DNA of 46,018 nt, from positions 1 to 46,018 of the forward strand of contig JAFWEL010000060.1 of NCBI GenBank assembly GCA_017512905.1, written 5' to 3'. Numbering within the stretch: position 1 is the stretch's first letter; each line of letters opens with the position of its first letter. This DNA is from Clostridia bacterium (GTDB taxonomy: Bacteria > Bacillota > Clostridia > Christensenellales > Aristaeellaceae). Below the pieces are notes generated by a model. It saw nothing but the letters and a program-made list of their open reading frames with translations, did no database searches and was not told the origin of the DNA. Shown here piece after piece: positions 24,101 through 27,478 of this stretch. A program made the position numbers and the translations under genes.

Positions 24101-25585
24101 GGTGGAACGGATGTGAACGCCGAGAGCGCTATCCTGGGCGCGAGCGGTAACTTCGTGGAGAAAAAGGGTGCTGCGCCTTGGGTATACTCCACGACTGATG
24201 CTAACAAGCCAAAGAACGGCGATAAGGCCTACCCGGTTGACACCACTGCCCAGGCATATAAAGTTCGCCAGGATATCTTCGTGGCGGGGTATTCGGCAGA
24301 AGGCAGTGCCGCGAATTCCCTCGTCGTGACCGGCGCGATCAACTCGGAAGGACCTGGTTCCATCTGGGTATGGGCTGAGGCAGGGGAACACTATCGCGCA
24401 TCCCGGCAGTTTGCGGTGTTTGAGAGCGCTGAGGTCAAGTCTGGGCTCAGCACAACGGAATTACTCTCTACGATGGAAACCTTCCGCAACGCCCAAGCTG
24501 ATAAATCCACCGATTGTAGCGGCGAATTCCTGAGAGGCCAGGAGGGCGACGATATCAATGGATTGAAGTGCATCTACTGGTCCTCCAGTGGCTTTAATGT
24601 GGTGTTCCGCAAGATCGACGGCAACGGTAACCCGCTCCCCGGCGCGGCGTTCACACTTTATGAGGTTAACGCTGCAGGTACCGGCCCTGATACGACCAAG
24701 GCCGTGGGCGACCCTGTAGCCTCCGATAGCATCGCCGCTGAAACCCCCGCGACCTTCAATGTGAAGGTGACGGATAACAGCAAGACTCCGCCGGAGGACA
24801 AGCCTGATCCCCGGAAGGTCTATGGCGAAGGCTTGGTCGTGTTCGAGAAGGTTCCGCACGGAACGTACTTCCTGGTTGAGACCACTTTCCCGACAGGTGT
24901 GAAAAACGATGCCGAGGTGCAGTACAAGCTTGTAGTGGATCCCAAGGGCTGGTTCAACATCTATGCTGCCAGCGAAGATACCAACGGAAACACCGTGTAT
25001 ACCACCGAAGCGCCGACCACCAGCTTTGTGAAGGAGGCCACCGGAGACAAGTACTCGTTGCCGACGGGCGCGGTGAAGCCCACGGACACCACCCTGCCGG
25101 TCTATACGATATTGAACGAATCCCCGCTTAGCCGCAAAGTCATCCTGCGGAAGGTGGACGAGGATAATTATGCTTCACTGTCCGGTGCGCATTTCCACAT
25201 CCTCCGTGCCGACCTGTCGGAGTATACCGAGGGACAGCCGACGGGCAAGACCTGGTATGAATCCGGAGCATCTGCCGCGTTCTACATCGGCAAGCTGCCC
25301 TTCGGCACCTACTACCTGGTGGAGACGGTTGCACCGACAGCACCAGCTGGATACAACGAAAACACCGGGACAGGTCGCAACATTGGCAAGGTGTTCAAGC
25401 TGACGGTTGACAAGGATACGTCGACCTCCCCAGGAATATCCGTGGACAACACGAATTTGGTGCATCAGCTGACCTCAACCGGCACCGAGGACGTTATGAT
25501 CGCTGCCTTCAGGCGCTTCATGAACACGGGCAGCGAAACCGTGCCCGCCGGTGGGGGAGAGCCCCCCGCCGGGACGGGCGACTGA
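3119..25585 (+). CDS. Giant secreted modular adhesin with six beta-helix cassettes (7,488 aa)
   Basis: A basic N-terminus and hydrophobic core (about residues 38-56) ending in ASA (65-67) look like a long signal peptide. Order after that: two related small domains (about 124-319); 29 units of a 12-residue acidic EPEIEQAEEPVA repeat (381-728); two adhesin-type domains ending FSLYAV/FSVYVI (796-1091); Flg_new/InlB-like GYTFLGW...LYAKWQ repeats (1095-2041); an unassigned region; a Cna-B-like domain (2683-2815); six Pmp-like right-handed beta-helix cassettes rich in GGAIY and NN motifs (2820-7158), with a Cna-B-like insert at 5188-5323; two SpaA-like domains (7158-7461); and a Gly/Pro-rich tail. 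There is no LPXTG-like motif or final membrane segment, and no frameshift explains this. Start ATG 3119 has GGAGG six bases upstream. Probably a cell-surface or pilus-tip adhesin (inference). Confidence 0.9.
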   Translation: MKDYRNNTLDREPKATGLMRRGDRPGRIDRRFARRLFSLLLVISLLSNTLGFVADDVMPVQGRRASAEILELDDGIGAMEPNEISDSLTLDDSLGDLSDDGLDHIDDLSLSQGLVSNGQGSENTYVYHMQAETRLLLSDLVKKLNLPVRDMQFVENVIVMPNEQDPTLDMSLFVQIVALEKDFLFCLKPLFKDVRLTVYTVDGTFILRLVNDMTLKPEDVTLAAQTLAENPIPFDAVFSYDFAGKPARIRLSWLLEQVGLPIKLRSITEVGVVEHVGLEGQVLTIERAKNDYVLTVRHPFNEIELAVFTGTASYSIALLNGGAKEGGDDSEMPADMPTDIGASGVSVSGDPDLPDDGAQDLSGLELLDMPELDQGVLIDSEPEIEQVEEPVTEPEIEQAEEPVAEPEIEQAEEPAAEPETEQAEEPVAEPEIEQTEEPVAEPEIEQAEEPVAEPEIEQAEEPVTEPEIEQAEEPVTEPEIEQAEEPVTEPEIEQAEEPVAEPEIEQAEEPVTEPEIEQAEEPVAEPEIEQAEEPVAEPEIEQTEEPVVEPEIDQAEEPVAEPEIEQTEAPVVEPEIDQAEEPVAEPEIEQTEEAVAEPEIEQTEVPVTEPEMEQTEAPVTEPEIEQAEVPVTEPEIEQAEEPVAEPEIEQAEVPVTEPEIEQAEEPVAEPEIEQAEAPVAEPEVEQAEAPVAEPEVEQAEEPEAEREAGQAWESEAEPENEQVEEPEAEPEPTADTMAEDAVSAPGDAPEKAPVVETEDVTSDEPTVAVDDLSAEEAPVDEPQAEMDEAPAVAWPAATFTARTSGVNVSVTADEGAFPEGTTMAVRRVWDADTLSDIRQSVADDFVKVRRVQLVDITFYDAAGNEIEPRIPVSVVISVSEIEEDQNAVVVHMDDVGQTEVVEQTDAENGDGRTSLSVEMPAGDTEPAGVGNNQTEVSFEADSFSLYAVVVTETISTHYIDASGNTYSVEVSYGPEAGIPSGAKLAVSELTGAAVDEYAVRAAEALDTDADNLNYIKALDIAIKKDGEPVQPKAPVNVSIRLKDAPETMEKDNINVVHFGDEPEVLDCALDGDTVGFESDGFSVYVIAGSDAIARCTYTFWVPSEGHYSEYPARGSDGSPVYSQTVKSIDELVVPQLVSTDTKEFAGWYAGKIVDGNVILEDNAYSFDTATIPQGEDSAVYLYAVFKEYAYVYFHGQYDSSFRTFPVSSTVREELVTTTEGETTSKTAEVDIGDVTASYSSTDDTNMDFYGWSYTPVQTPGVTEDSNGNSYVIQEDPITISGETHLYPIYKEIHWLTYYAAQSGLSAAYVAPASFYAGDPVEYDGSFSLPTTARDGYTFLGWWTGTLNSTKVGNDTVETVDYGTQITDAHGILVNNADVESSVYISQGKLYLRRNVTLYAKWQATYNIVYWKQKTTEDPSAADKTYEYAQTVSRTADIGNMVAVEENDRAEDRYAGYTFGHCDPPAVIGNTKALTVLNVYYDLSGAYSPAESGSYTLTFADSVTGSGASEMPAAVTGLSYRASLAGSAPVDPISSRTSESGRAIYSFDRWYADKAATIPVFFTAPTTEETESLDKYVVVDTMPDHDVTVYAGWTPIKFRVDIDPNYGALYYYDDEGVLQGTGATYFNSTYDAEPIGEYTHVTRDYEESTSGAYFYVNHDRAYGGSDRFTYYTTKQSEATEDTTFEYSPGTYTYAGWYEVYSDGSEASEPYDFSQHTDHATTLRLHWKKSGAYYLKYNAVVDDLTGTMDDADASAELFADGDYADYAEITLTHSAVAPTGYTFIGWKVRGSDSTTIYTPGQSFTLHADDAIRTSGKEVVFLDAVYTRVDSASITYDANGGTVSGSPDYGSYPSRTGGKPEAASGTVDTNAGTATVSGLENNSEFILSSGTGFGYTAEGVTYTLAGWSNQADYDPDDPDAELYTVGGTYGVDSEEPTTLYAVWQTKVTYHLNNTTATWGGTGAEGAWESPYTSEVVSSETVYTLNAYLGNVVDEPPYIPKYTGTDNVLFKYWATKGTDGGTETYMQYDFTQAVTGAPDLYAYWSKPNTVTVHVVDASTATLSEVASGTGGWTIDPITVGMTSIALPGSGIVTAPSDYEIAFVAAHDSAEGVAAITEAEAVNAVVYDSAKKGIYVTYADGTSAALPDGAELYYVCYQKKALNIDYKSMAASGELSAVETTGAAYTTGALGTYDMQSQITGPLSLASGFSSYAFAIGSASAADASALSIMTDSSDSNDTLPALKLRNTWQGFQYSEDGSTWVSCGYDPTLYVIYFTQQPTTIILKEKTVGSSSIMDTGFIYNVTVTQTVANGSETTTTTLFDTTPESEGQSYHKDPYILINGEEQSAILFFSSAEDSTTTQTITITQTTDNHFDTEVSSEAGTETQPNEWTYTSDGSGGSQTVTFTNTHKALPVEVHVAMVSSNGLTIQDNLRSTKESNYSFALALGAQAVTLTTQLPSDGLYDQEKLDLEDYAFGAVVYGTSERTDGSPITLQGMGAVSIAYAQIEDNVYELVLKDSSGRTIGELGSNNLYYLYYPMPKIRYMKADADGNLTKITGSIVDSQTGSVVASDSITYDHEAVVINGQTVAYDQSIEIPLSGLTISQSGNNFRMPAVLDDGLLERYLGYTKLGAGSTDITTVGALADSTEDLTMYLRISDNALQFSIDNSTWQDLPMSVTPTIYAIYEERGYDLQISKTVDMSNSGTDSLFADKTFTVTISSTAITKSSYSVTGSDTDTITATPASGTTPGTIVLNDVMDGTRIRIKGLGPGDYTITETENDNYILSAKTGAITGTTTSTATVTDNSSLEISLTEGTKVDLTNTPKAICKIGDVKFYTLRSAIAYIETQGSTTSIVEMLTDYLMPSVDTVTIPSGYAVTFTTAEEGFEGAGTQAVITRSEDLADSILFTNQGTLAFTNMVLEGNSISSRKPMIQSAGDLTIGASAVVRNAINTGSGGVVSATAGNITVSSGTITRCSAANGGAIYNSGNGEITVSGTGKLQNNTATTGDGGAIYTAAGTITISGSAQISGNKAESGNGGAIFAGSAVIDISQSGSLTWNTAKKGGAIYAETGTITVSNTATTSSEVLKPSVSNNTASDGDGGAIWVGSGSITASGGTWTGNKAESGKGGAIYANGASVTVSEGTFGGSTDEANIAREGGAIYVNTGTVTVSGGTIEYNTASAGNGGAVYAGSGNVTVSGGSIANNSATASSGGAVYAGTGNVILSDEADLSDNTAKTNGGAVYAGGGSVTVSCESLNGNTATDGKGGAVYAESGAVAFTGVAVSGNTAGSDGGAMYAGSGTMSVTGGSMTDNTSEAGNGGALCAGSGSIALDGVRFGGVDAGNEATSGSGGAVYAGSGIVSLTNTVTMTYNTAGTNGGALYVGSGSASLASTTSMANNSAVNGAAVFVDSGRATFTGGTYTTNTASEGGAVGMGSTDARLYFSGDVNISGNTLSDDTTKSNIYLDQDSKDVLIMEGLGGSASLGIYVPDSMTSKRDVPGARFATYTNDSNVTTKISNDRRGFSVQKDEDAKQLFWGAKIKVEVRYQKSFAENIPPASIEGTGDTDYQVKKAAFDYFPEFDSAAISELADEIKNTYSLGLSSTAVYAIGFAGDAAQYSDYVTNLDWDDASETWELKKRDGNTEALNGRTILIYYAEPAYISIENNASSALEISSLTVGNTTVGQLGVINTTTNAGYGAVYAKNGSVRSALLPVTEDDLNLGVNAAITILLPGGQGMTYHLDGAFGSSVSGTVRLRRGSSSPLPEETLTVTSGSFAPLTGSTPGSSATYKIIFGNDRYVCKVVDSAGGEHRYTTISGAINDVKNGTISLTTAKTATIQMLVDYLLPSSDAVVVPAGYDITFTTATEGTYTYKPVDADEPRATISRDTDNTNAMISTTSGSAATALTIKDLVFNVKGVQGSTEYGAVVAKGSSVTVDNVDFTDLYANNGGAIFAETTSGATNSWVKVKDSYFYNCHSIRGGSRDGGGAIHAYVDKLKVEGCEFDSCEGNWQAGAVFHRVEFTNNYTESLITKCTFTNCRSKAAGGMELGSRNIIVKGCTFEHCYATSRNGGGFNVYIMTTATGGGAPTFDCWTRVEDCTFNDCGLTAAGGSNDGNGGGFRSSSKYTTVVNTTFTNCTSLKNGGAVALSNGNAVKAELIGVTISGCSAVNGGAVHSVGKQLVISDSYDVDANGNPIFADGTAKAPGGANLSSGVKAGTHRVGDMKVENCTAATVGGIYHDKDDNSAKLTIANATITGNTSTTSTDVKSSGGGVQTKARTVSITGSNISNNTTKGVGGGLNAYKCTNLNISDTTISNNTAASNGGGVWLDADSDTNRNNQVLTIKGSAIDGNTSGGSGGGIYTLAKTVTIGASETRTDSSSGKPIRSSVSHNTAKTNGGGVYQSRNVDGSKLEISDVSIDGNGANGGAGGGVYAGVRTLTATSAEISRNTATSDGGGVYFYIKDNGDLMDLTVEGCTMDTNISGGNGGGVYTIAKTVEIKAHTEGTGEEAVTTNTTISDCTTAKNGGGIYQNRDAEGSVLTISDAVISGNTANGTGSELGGGGVYANVWNMTLTASEVSGNTAAKHGGGIYKNSANNDRYLKVDNSRVKNNTAGNQGGGIYCRSQLYLRNNSEVSDNHLTSSTVDNAAGVFLENNRTLYVGPEFTDATAAAAFTDSSSIKENHTAAGTDSNLRLWWASSQNAAASVYVYCHLNGNIGVTNAAKVGTQFGTSFIANPDGFQDDAAVFQADTSTLHGIIDRTDTAGVKIIWAGPPIAKITGKDADGNDILLYMKDNGTGPAIFDKLNAGNNSNYGTSSAFGILNTASPTLYTKDGELYEGKTYSIKMLVENYTSETYLIANYYEGRELIFTTAGAGDTDGYPFEGSTGGRATVTRGAGTGNNSFLNANCNLTLTNIVIDGGSQNGITAQSKTRNLYINNANAKVTLGEGAILQNATVKEGDGGGVYINTGSFEINGGVIRNCATITKGDGGGVYLNSGTFTLKAGTIYQCSANGGSGGGVRDKGGKFYMSGGTIRGCSAVNGGGVYLPGSASNCMYMSGGSIINNSATKVGGGIAFYDVNSRLYLSGKVNVSGNTATKDGQSVACNVELNHDRPTVKSGSTYNLNSIINTNNGGLKGGSYIGVYVPDDANCYDKHGKEKMPFGTFAIGDNTTNLYSFVNDRNGLKGGIIENPSPNTIYWIQIFSLTVSKEVLSSASNPADTDETFSFTVHIRGNATATGQLNAAQIDSSTGYYGGMTFESNGRDTTTATFTLKAGESMTAVNLSQGLDYEVIENLTDEQKTKYATLPATVYTGTIGENRGSTGKDPYTSVVKYINVLPVCKITKPNGNLLYVKYTDSENGAAKTFYVPAVYTELTGNGGAFKALESETFYQSDSGSTTYAVSGDAQIKMLIASYTQREAIELPGTVTGTVTLTTAGASDARFPKQDSGTAATIARGGFTNASMFTAGGKLVLTNIILDGAKGIYTSTANGGIVSVPSGGRLTVQTDAVLQNSTTSGNGGAVYVNNGGAMTLTGGKIWKNEVTSNGDGAGIYLAHESTSSHGTLYISGGPSFGRVMSQGSFSNEGNYKQEELTAKGNGGTYYPKPRQDIYIAGYQSDSDDDTSAASLVVNGEISSDNGSIWVWAAESPHYWSTRQFAKIEEGMSISVDTLVNSLKAFRNARDDKAAKNDTGSYLYGITKDGRNALWNGKPVCKLTDSNNVLLYERVSVGSRYVFSPAVYSTVAEGFNATTNALYYNSGRTPYPGALKLKMLQDYELDSGEANITYDTARDLTFTTAEIRSNNSDGYYYSPATGATGDSLTNATLTKAQSTASMFTVNTTSNSFTVKDLIFDGGTSVMTTENVNGGAFNITSVTSASFSGVTINKLNTTGDGGAIYLAKGTLNVTDSTIEGCSAVNGGGICADGNATTVNLLGTTAIEGNTATVNGTDVSTGNGGGVHVKNSATLNIGGSTRISNNIAQGHGGGVYTILGDNKLTLSDDATISGNEARHKEGGGGIYLCDATLDMTGGTISNNVAGTVTRDEDGSITDTTITTGGGGGVRLANQGVTFTMSGGTISGNSAANGGAVYVDTGASLIMSGGKVGSSDSANTATNGAGVYLKGSGVLTGGTISHNSATGKGGGAYVASGSSITMSETAAITDNSVGSVENGGGVYIAGEKTTDGNGNESAVSGIIHVQGGVKITGNTAGSSASNLRISGDTSLVVDGNLTANAAIGICTEKEEDIDQIGVETAVRENLDVITYDRNASIYAIPFGTKKVVWKFEPVCKLTDDSDKLLFKNEDLEPAVYMTLADGFEAAAGALYNKNGGAYSDSSTVKLKMLMDYTVPEQVNNRSNRPIIFTTAENNKNASTLDKDAGDIFIYSGMNASKATVTRGFDNVGSMVQSYGILTVQNLKLNGGNQYNPSKERDAAEGQTESHQYGGILNIQSGTLNISADAELVNGKARAGGAIYAADSSIVNISAGSITGNSATNGGAVYMASGMLNVNGSASITNNEVTGTNSHGGAIFLSGTAQAKISAGTISGNKAVASGGAVYAESQSAVSVSGGEITNNQATGNTSHGGAIAASGTGESNHAQVNVSGGTITGNTAVIGGGAVYLESYATFELSGTATLSNNKTTGTQSYGGAIFATANSTVTVSGGTIRGSTTLTEPCARYGGAIYLESYSRLNMSSGQIMGCNAGSDGGAMYVTDYATVEMTGGSILNCTASNYGGAIYNASTTVPNNGSTISLTNATIDGHNELSSETANARSGGGICMAVGTLALGESSRIEDCTASLYGGAIYNQSETVPNNGSTVSLTNATIDGHNSLSAGTLNANSGGGIYMQKGTLSVGSDSRIEDCTASIYGGAIYNQSENVPNNGSTVSLTNATIDGHNDLLAGTSNANSGGGVYMEKGTLSVGSDSRIEDCTASLYGGAVYDSSAGKAAEGTNPAICGFTMTGGTITGNTASNYGGAVYVAANATAEMTGGEIVGNTANTNGAGIYLAENSKLKLKDNPSFGGTDVNAESAILGASGNFVEKKGAAPWVYSTTDANKPKNGDKAYPVDTTAQAYKVRQDIFVAGYSAEGSAANSLVVTGAINSEGPGSIWVWAEAGEHYRASRQFAVFESAEVKSGLSTTELLSTMETFRNAQADKSTDCSGEFLRGQEGDDINGLKCIYWSSSGFNVVFRKIDGNGNPLPGAAFTLYEVNAAGTGPDTTKAVGDPVASDSIAAETPATFNVKVTDNSKTPPEDKPDPRKVYGEGLVVFEKVPHGTYFLVETTFPTGVKNDAEVQYKLVVDPKGWFNIYAASEDTNGNTVYTTEAPTTSFVKEATGDKYSLPTGAVKPTDTTLPVYTILNESPLSRKVILRKVDEDNYASLSGAHFHILRADLSEYTEGQPTGKTWYESGASAAFYIGKLPFGTYYLVETVAPTAPAGYNENTGTGRNIGKVFKLTVDKDTSTSPGISVDNTNLVHQLTSTGTEDVMIAAFRRFMNTGSETVPAGGGEPPAGTGD
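4259..5302 (+). repeat. 36-bp coding tandem repeat (12-residue acidic repeat, about 29 units)
   Basis: Inside the giant gene, 27 well-kept and 2 worn units encode EPEIEQAEEPVA with substitutions mainly at the A/T, E/A/V and A/T/V positions. Many units are nearly identical at the DNA level, so slippage or recombination could change the number of units. The negatively charged Pro-Glu spacer would form an extended stalk between the N-terminal domains and the first adhesin-type domains. Confidence 0.95.
23222..23824 (+). repeat. 201-bp near-identical coding tandem repeat (3 units)
   Basis: The word at 23222, 23423, 23624 and 23825 (GATTGCACCGCTTCG or a close variant) recurs at an exact 201-bp spacing. 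Each unit encodes 67 residues with a GGAIYN rung, a PNNGST turn and a GGGIYM rung of the sixth beta-helix. Units 2 and 3 are almost the same base for base, unlike the other rungs, which implies recent duplication. Confidence 0.9.
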
Positions 25586-25640
25586 GAAGAACCCAATACC
25601 TGACCGACTCCAACCAATCAACAACCGGAGGTGATGGCGC

Positions 25641-26462
25641 ATGAACGCCATGAAAAACAAGATAAAATCCCACAGGGGTGCGTCCATCACCTTCGCGTTG
25701 CTGTTGTTTCTGGTGTGCGCCATTATCAGCAGTATCGTGATTGTGGCGGCGACGGCGGTCGGCGGTCGCGCAAGCAAGATGGCGGAATTGGACCAGCGTT
25801 ATTATGCCGTCAATTCCGCGGCGGAGCTGTTGCGGGATGTGCTGGAACAACAGACAGTAGTCGTGACGGCTGGAACCAAGACGGTTACTACTGTAGACCA
25901 GGATGAAAACCCTGTGCAGAAGAAGGATAGCGACAACAAGCCTATGCAGGATACAGATGGTAAGCCGATTTATGATCAATCGGAGGAAGCATTAGACAAG
26001 GTTGTCACTGTGAATGATGAAGAGACGACAGACACAGAATCGCTCATCACCGCGGCCGCTTTGTTGTTCAGTGGTACAGAGGAAAAAACGCTGGGATCAC
26101 TATCGTTGAAGGCTACTCTGTCTGGAGCGGCTAAAGAAGCAGATTCATTAAGTGTGACGATAACTCCAACCCCTGATAAGACGAATCGAAAGCTATATAT
26201 AACAGTCTCAAACACAATCCATGACAAAGGTACATATACCCTTGGACTTACCTTCAAAGCAGATATTGTCAAGAATGAAAACGAGCGTACCTCATACAGC
26301 GCACCGAAGCCGACGACGGAGGATGGAAGAATTGTTGAAGGTAAATACACACGTGTAAAAACCGTGTATAAGACCAAAGTTTCGACGATCCGATGGAAAT
26401 TGATCGACATGCAAACTGTGGTTGCCACTGCACCGTCTTCTACGGCATCAACTGGAGGATGA
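25641..26462 (+). CDS. Prepilin-like protein lacking Glu5 (PilX/GspK/ComGG-like)
   Basis: The 273-residue product begins with a basic stretch, then RG followed by ASITFALLLF and a hydrophobic helix of about 22 residues. This resembles a class III (type IV) prepilin with cleavage after the Gly. Position +5 is Phe, not the usual Glu; GspK-type tip pseudopilins and ComGG also lack Glu5. The rest is a hydrophilic domain with an acidic Asp/Lys-rich insert (about residues 88-115) and beta-rich C-terminal half. ATG 25641 is preceded by GGAGGTG at good spacing. It lies 55 bp after the giant gene and 5 bp before the next gene, so it is very likely co-transcribed. Function as a tip-complex subunit is inferred from the N-terminus and context only. 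Confidence 0.75.
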   Translation: MNAMKNKIKSHRGASITFALLLFLVCAIISSIVIVAATAVGGRASKMAELDQRYYAVNSAAELLRDVLEQQTVVVTAGTKTVTTVDQDENPVQKKDSDNKPMQDTDGKPIYDQSEEALDKVVTVNDEETTDTESLITAAALLFSGTEEKTLGSLSLKATLSGAAKEADSLSVTITPTPDKTNRKLYITVSNTIHDKGTYTLGLTFKADIVKNENERTSYSAPKPTTEDGRIVEGKYTRVKTVYKTKVSTIRWKLIDMQTVVATAPSSTASTGG

Positions 26463-26467
26463 GATCC

Positions 26468-26863
26468 ATGAGAAACAGAATATTTAAAAAGTTATCTTCT
26501 CAGATGGGCGAATCCATCGGCGAAACGCTGGTGGCATTGCTGATTTCTGCCTTGGCGCTTGTTATGTTGGCTGGTGCCGTTTCTTCAGGTATGCGCATCG
26601 TTACCAACAGCAAGGAAAAGATGGAAGTGTATTACAAGGTCAACAATGCCGTTGTCGCCCGAGCGACTACTGCACCGACAGTTAACGGAACGGCAGCGCC
26701 CGGTTTTATGGGAATGTTGACCGTAAAAATTAATAATCTGCTGCCATCCGGGACAATTCCTCCAGCGACCTACTGGAAGAATGAAACACTCGGTGCTGTG
26801 CCGGTCGTGGCTTATTCGATACCAACGCCAACGCCAGTTCCAGTTCCAACAACCGCTCCTTGA
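26468..26863 (+). CDS. Short prepilin-like protein with Pro/Thr-rich tail
   Basis: The 131-residue product has a basic leader, then MG followed by ESIGETLVALLISALALVML. Counting from the residue after Gly, Glu is at +5 as in true pilins and pseudopilins. The body is short, and the protein ends in a TPTPVPVPTTAP tail. The ATG at 26468 was preferred over upstream in-frame codons because it has GGAGG nine bases before it and gives a normal prepilin leader. The gene starts 5 bp after the preceding one. It resembles small minor pseudopilins of the GspI/PilV type in size and position; the family match is inferred. Confidence 0.75.
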   Translation: MRNRIFKKLSSQMGESIGETLVALLISALALVMLAGAVSSGMRIVTNSKEKMEVYYKVNNAVVARATTAPTVNGTAAPGFMGMLTVKINNLLPSGTIPPATYWKNETLGAVPVVAYSIPTPTPVPVPTTAP

Positions 26864-26902
26864 ATCTGAGGGGAAAACATAACAGACTCGGAGGCTTGCA
26901 CC

Positions 26903-27460
26903 ATGTTGATCAAGAAAAAGCTGAAAGCTAAATCCGGCTTTACACTGGCAGAAACGCTGCTGGCAGTGTTGATATTGTTGCTTGTCTCGGTTATTGTGGC
27001 CAACGGCATTCCTGTCGCTCGAAATGTATACAACAATGTCATCGTTGGGGCGAATGCGCAAATGCTGCTGTCCACGGCGGTGACGGCGCTGAGAAACGAG
27101 CTGGGAACGGCACAGGAAATCTCTTATACTGGAACCGATATCATCTATTACAAATCCAGCATCGGGGCGTATTCCAAGCTGAGCGTGGATGCATCAACAG
27201 GTATACAATTATTGGATTATGTGAAAAAGGAAGATGGGACTGCGATCCCGGTGTCGGGCAAGACGGGGACTCGCACATCGCACAATCTGGTGAGTTATGC
27301 CGCAGCCAACAAAAACCTGATTGTCACCTACGATGGCGTAAGTATAGACAATGATGTCATAACGGTCTCAAACCTTGAAGTGAAACAGGAGAAAGGGACT
27401 AAGTCTACTATAGTAAAGTTGGACAACCTGAATATCCGAGTTGTGCCCATAGCAGGTTAA
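26903..27460 (+). CDS. Prepilin-type N-terminal methylation domain protein (GspJ/PilW-like)
   Basis: The 185-residue product has a classic prepilin leader: lysine-rich MLIKKKLKAKSG, then FTLAETLLAVLILLL with Glu at +5. After the transmembrane helix comes a small globular domain with short beta strands, including a DIIYYKS motif common in PulG/GspJ-like proteins. GGAGG at 26890-26894 supports the ATG at 26903. It is separated by 39 bp from the gene before and 18 bp from the next. A minor pilin or pseudopilin exported and assembled by a type IV pilus-like machine is the likely role; the machine's core genes are not in this window. Confidence 0.8.
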   Translation: MLIKKKLKAKSGFTLAETLLAVLILLLVSVIVANGIPVARNVYNNVIVGANAQMLLSTAVTALRNELGTAQEISYTGTDIIYYKSSIGAYSKLSVDASTGIQLLDYVKKEDGTAIPVSGKTGTRTSHNLVSYAAANKNLIVTYDGVSIDNDVITVSNLEVKQEKGTKSTIVKLDNLNIRVVPIAG

Positions 27461-27478
27461 AAGTATAGGACGGTGAGC

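Noticed and set aside
25560-25640. Frameshift that removed a sortase anchor from the giant protein
   Set aside because: No frame in the 55 bp before the next gene encodes a hydrophobic segment or LPXTG-like motif.
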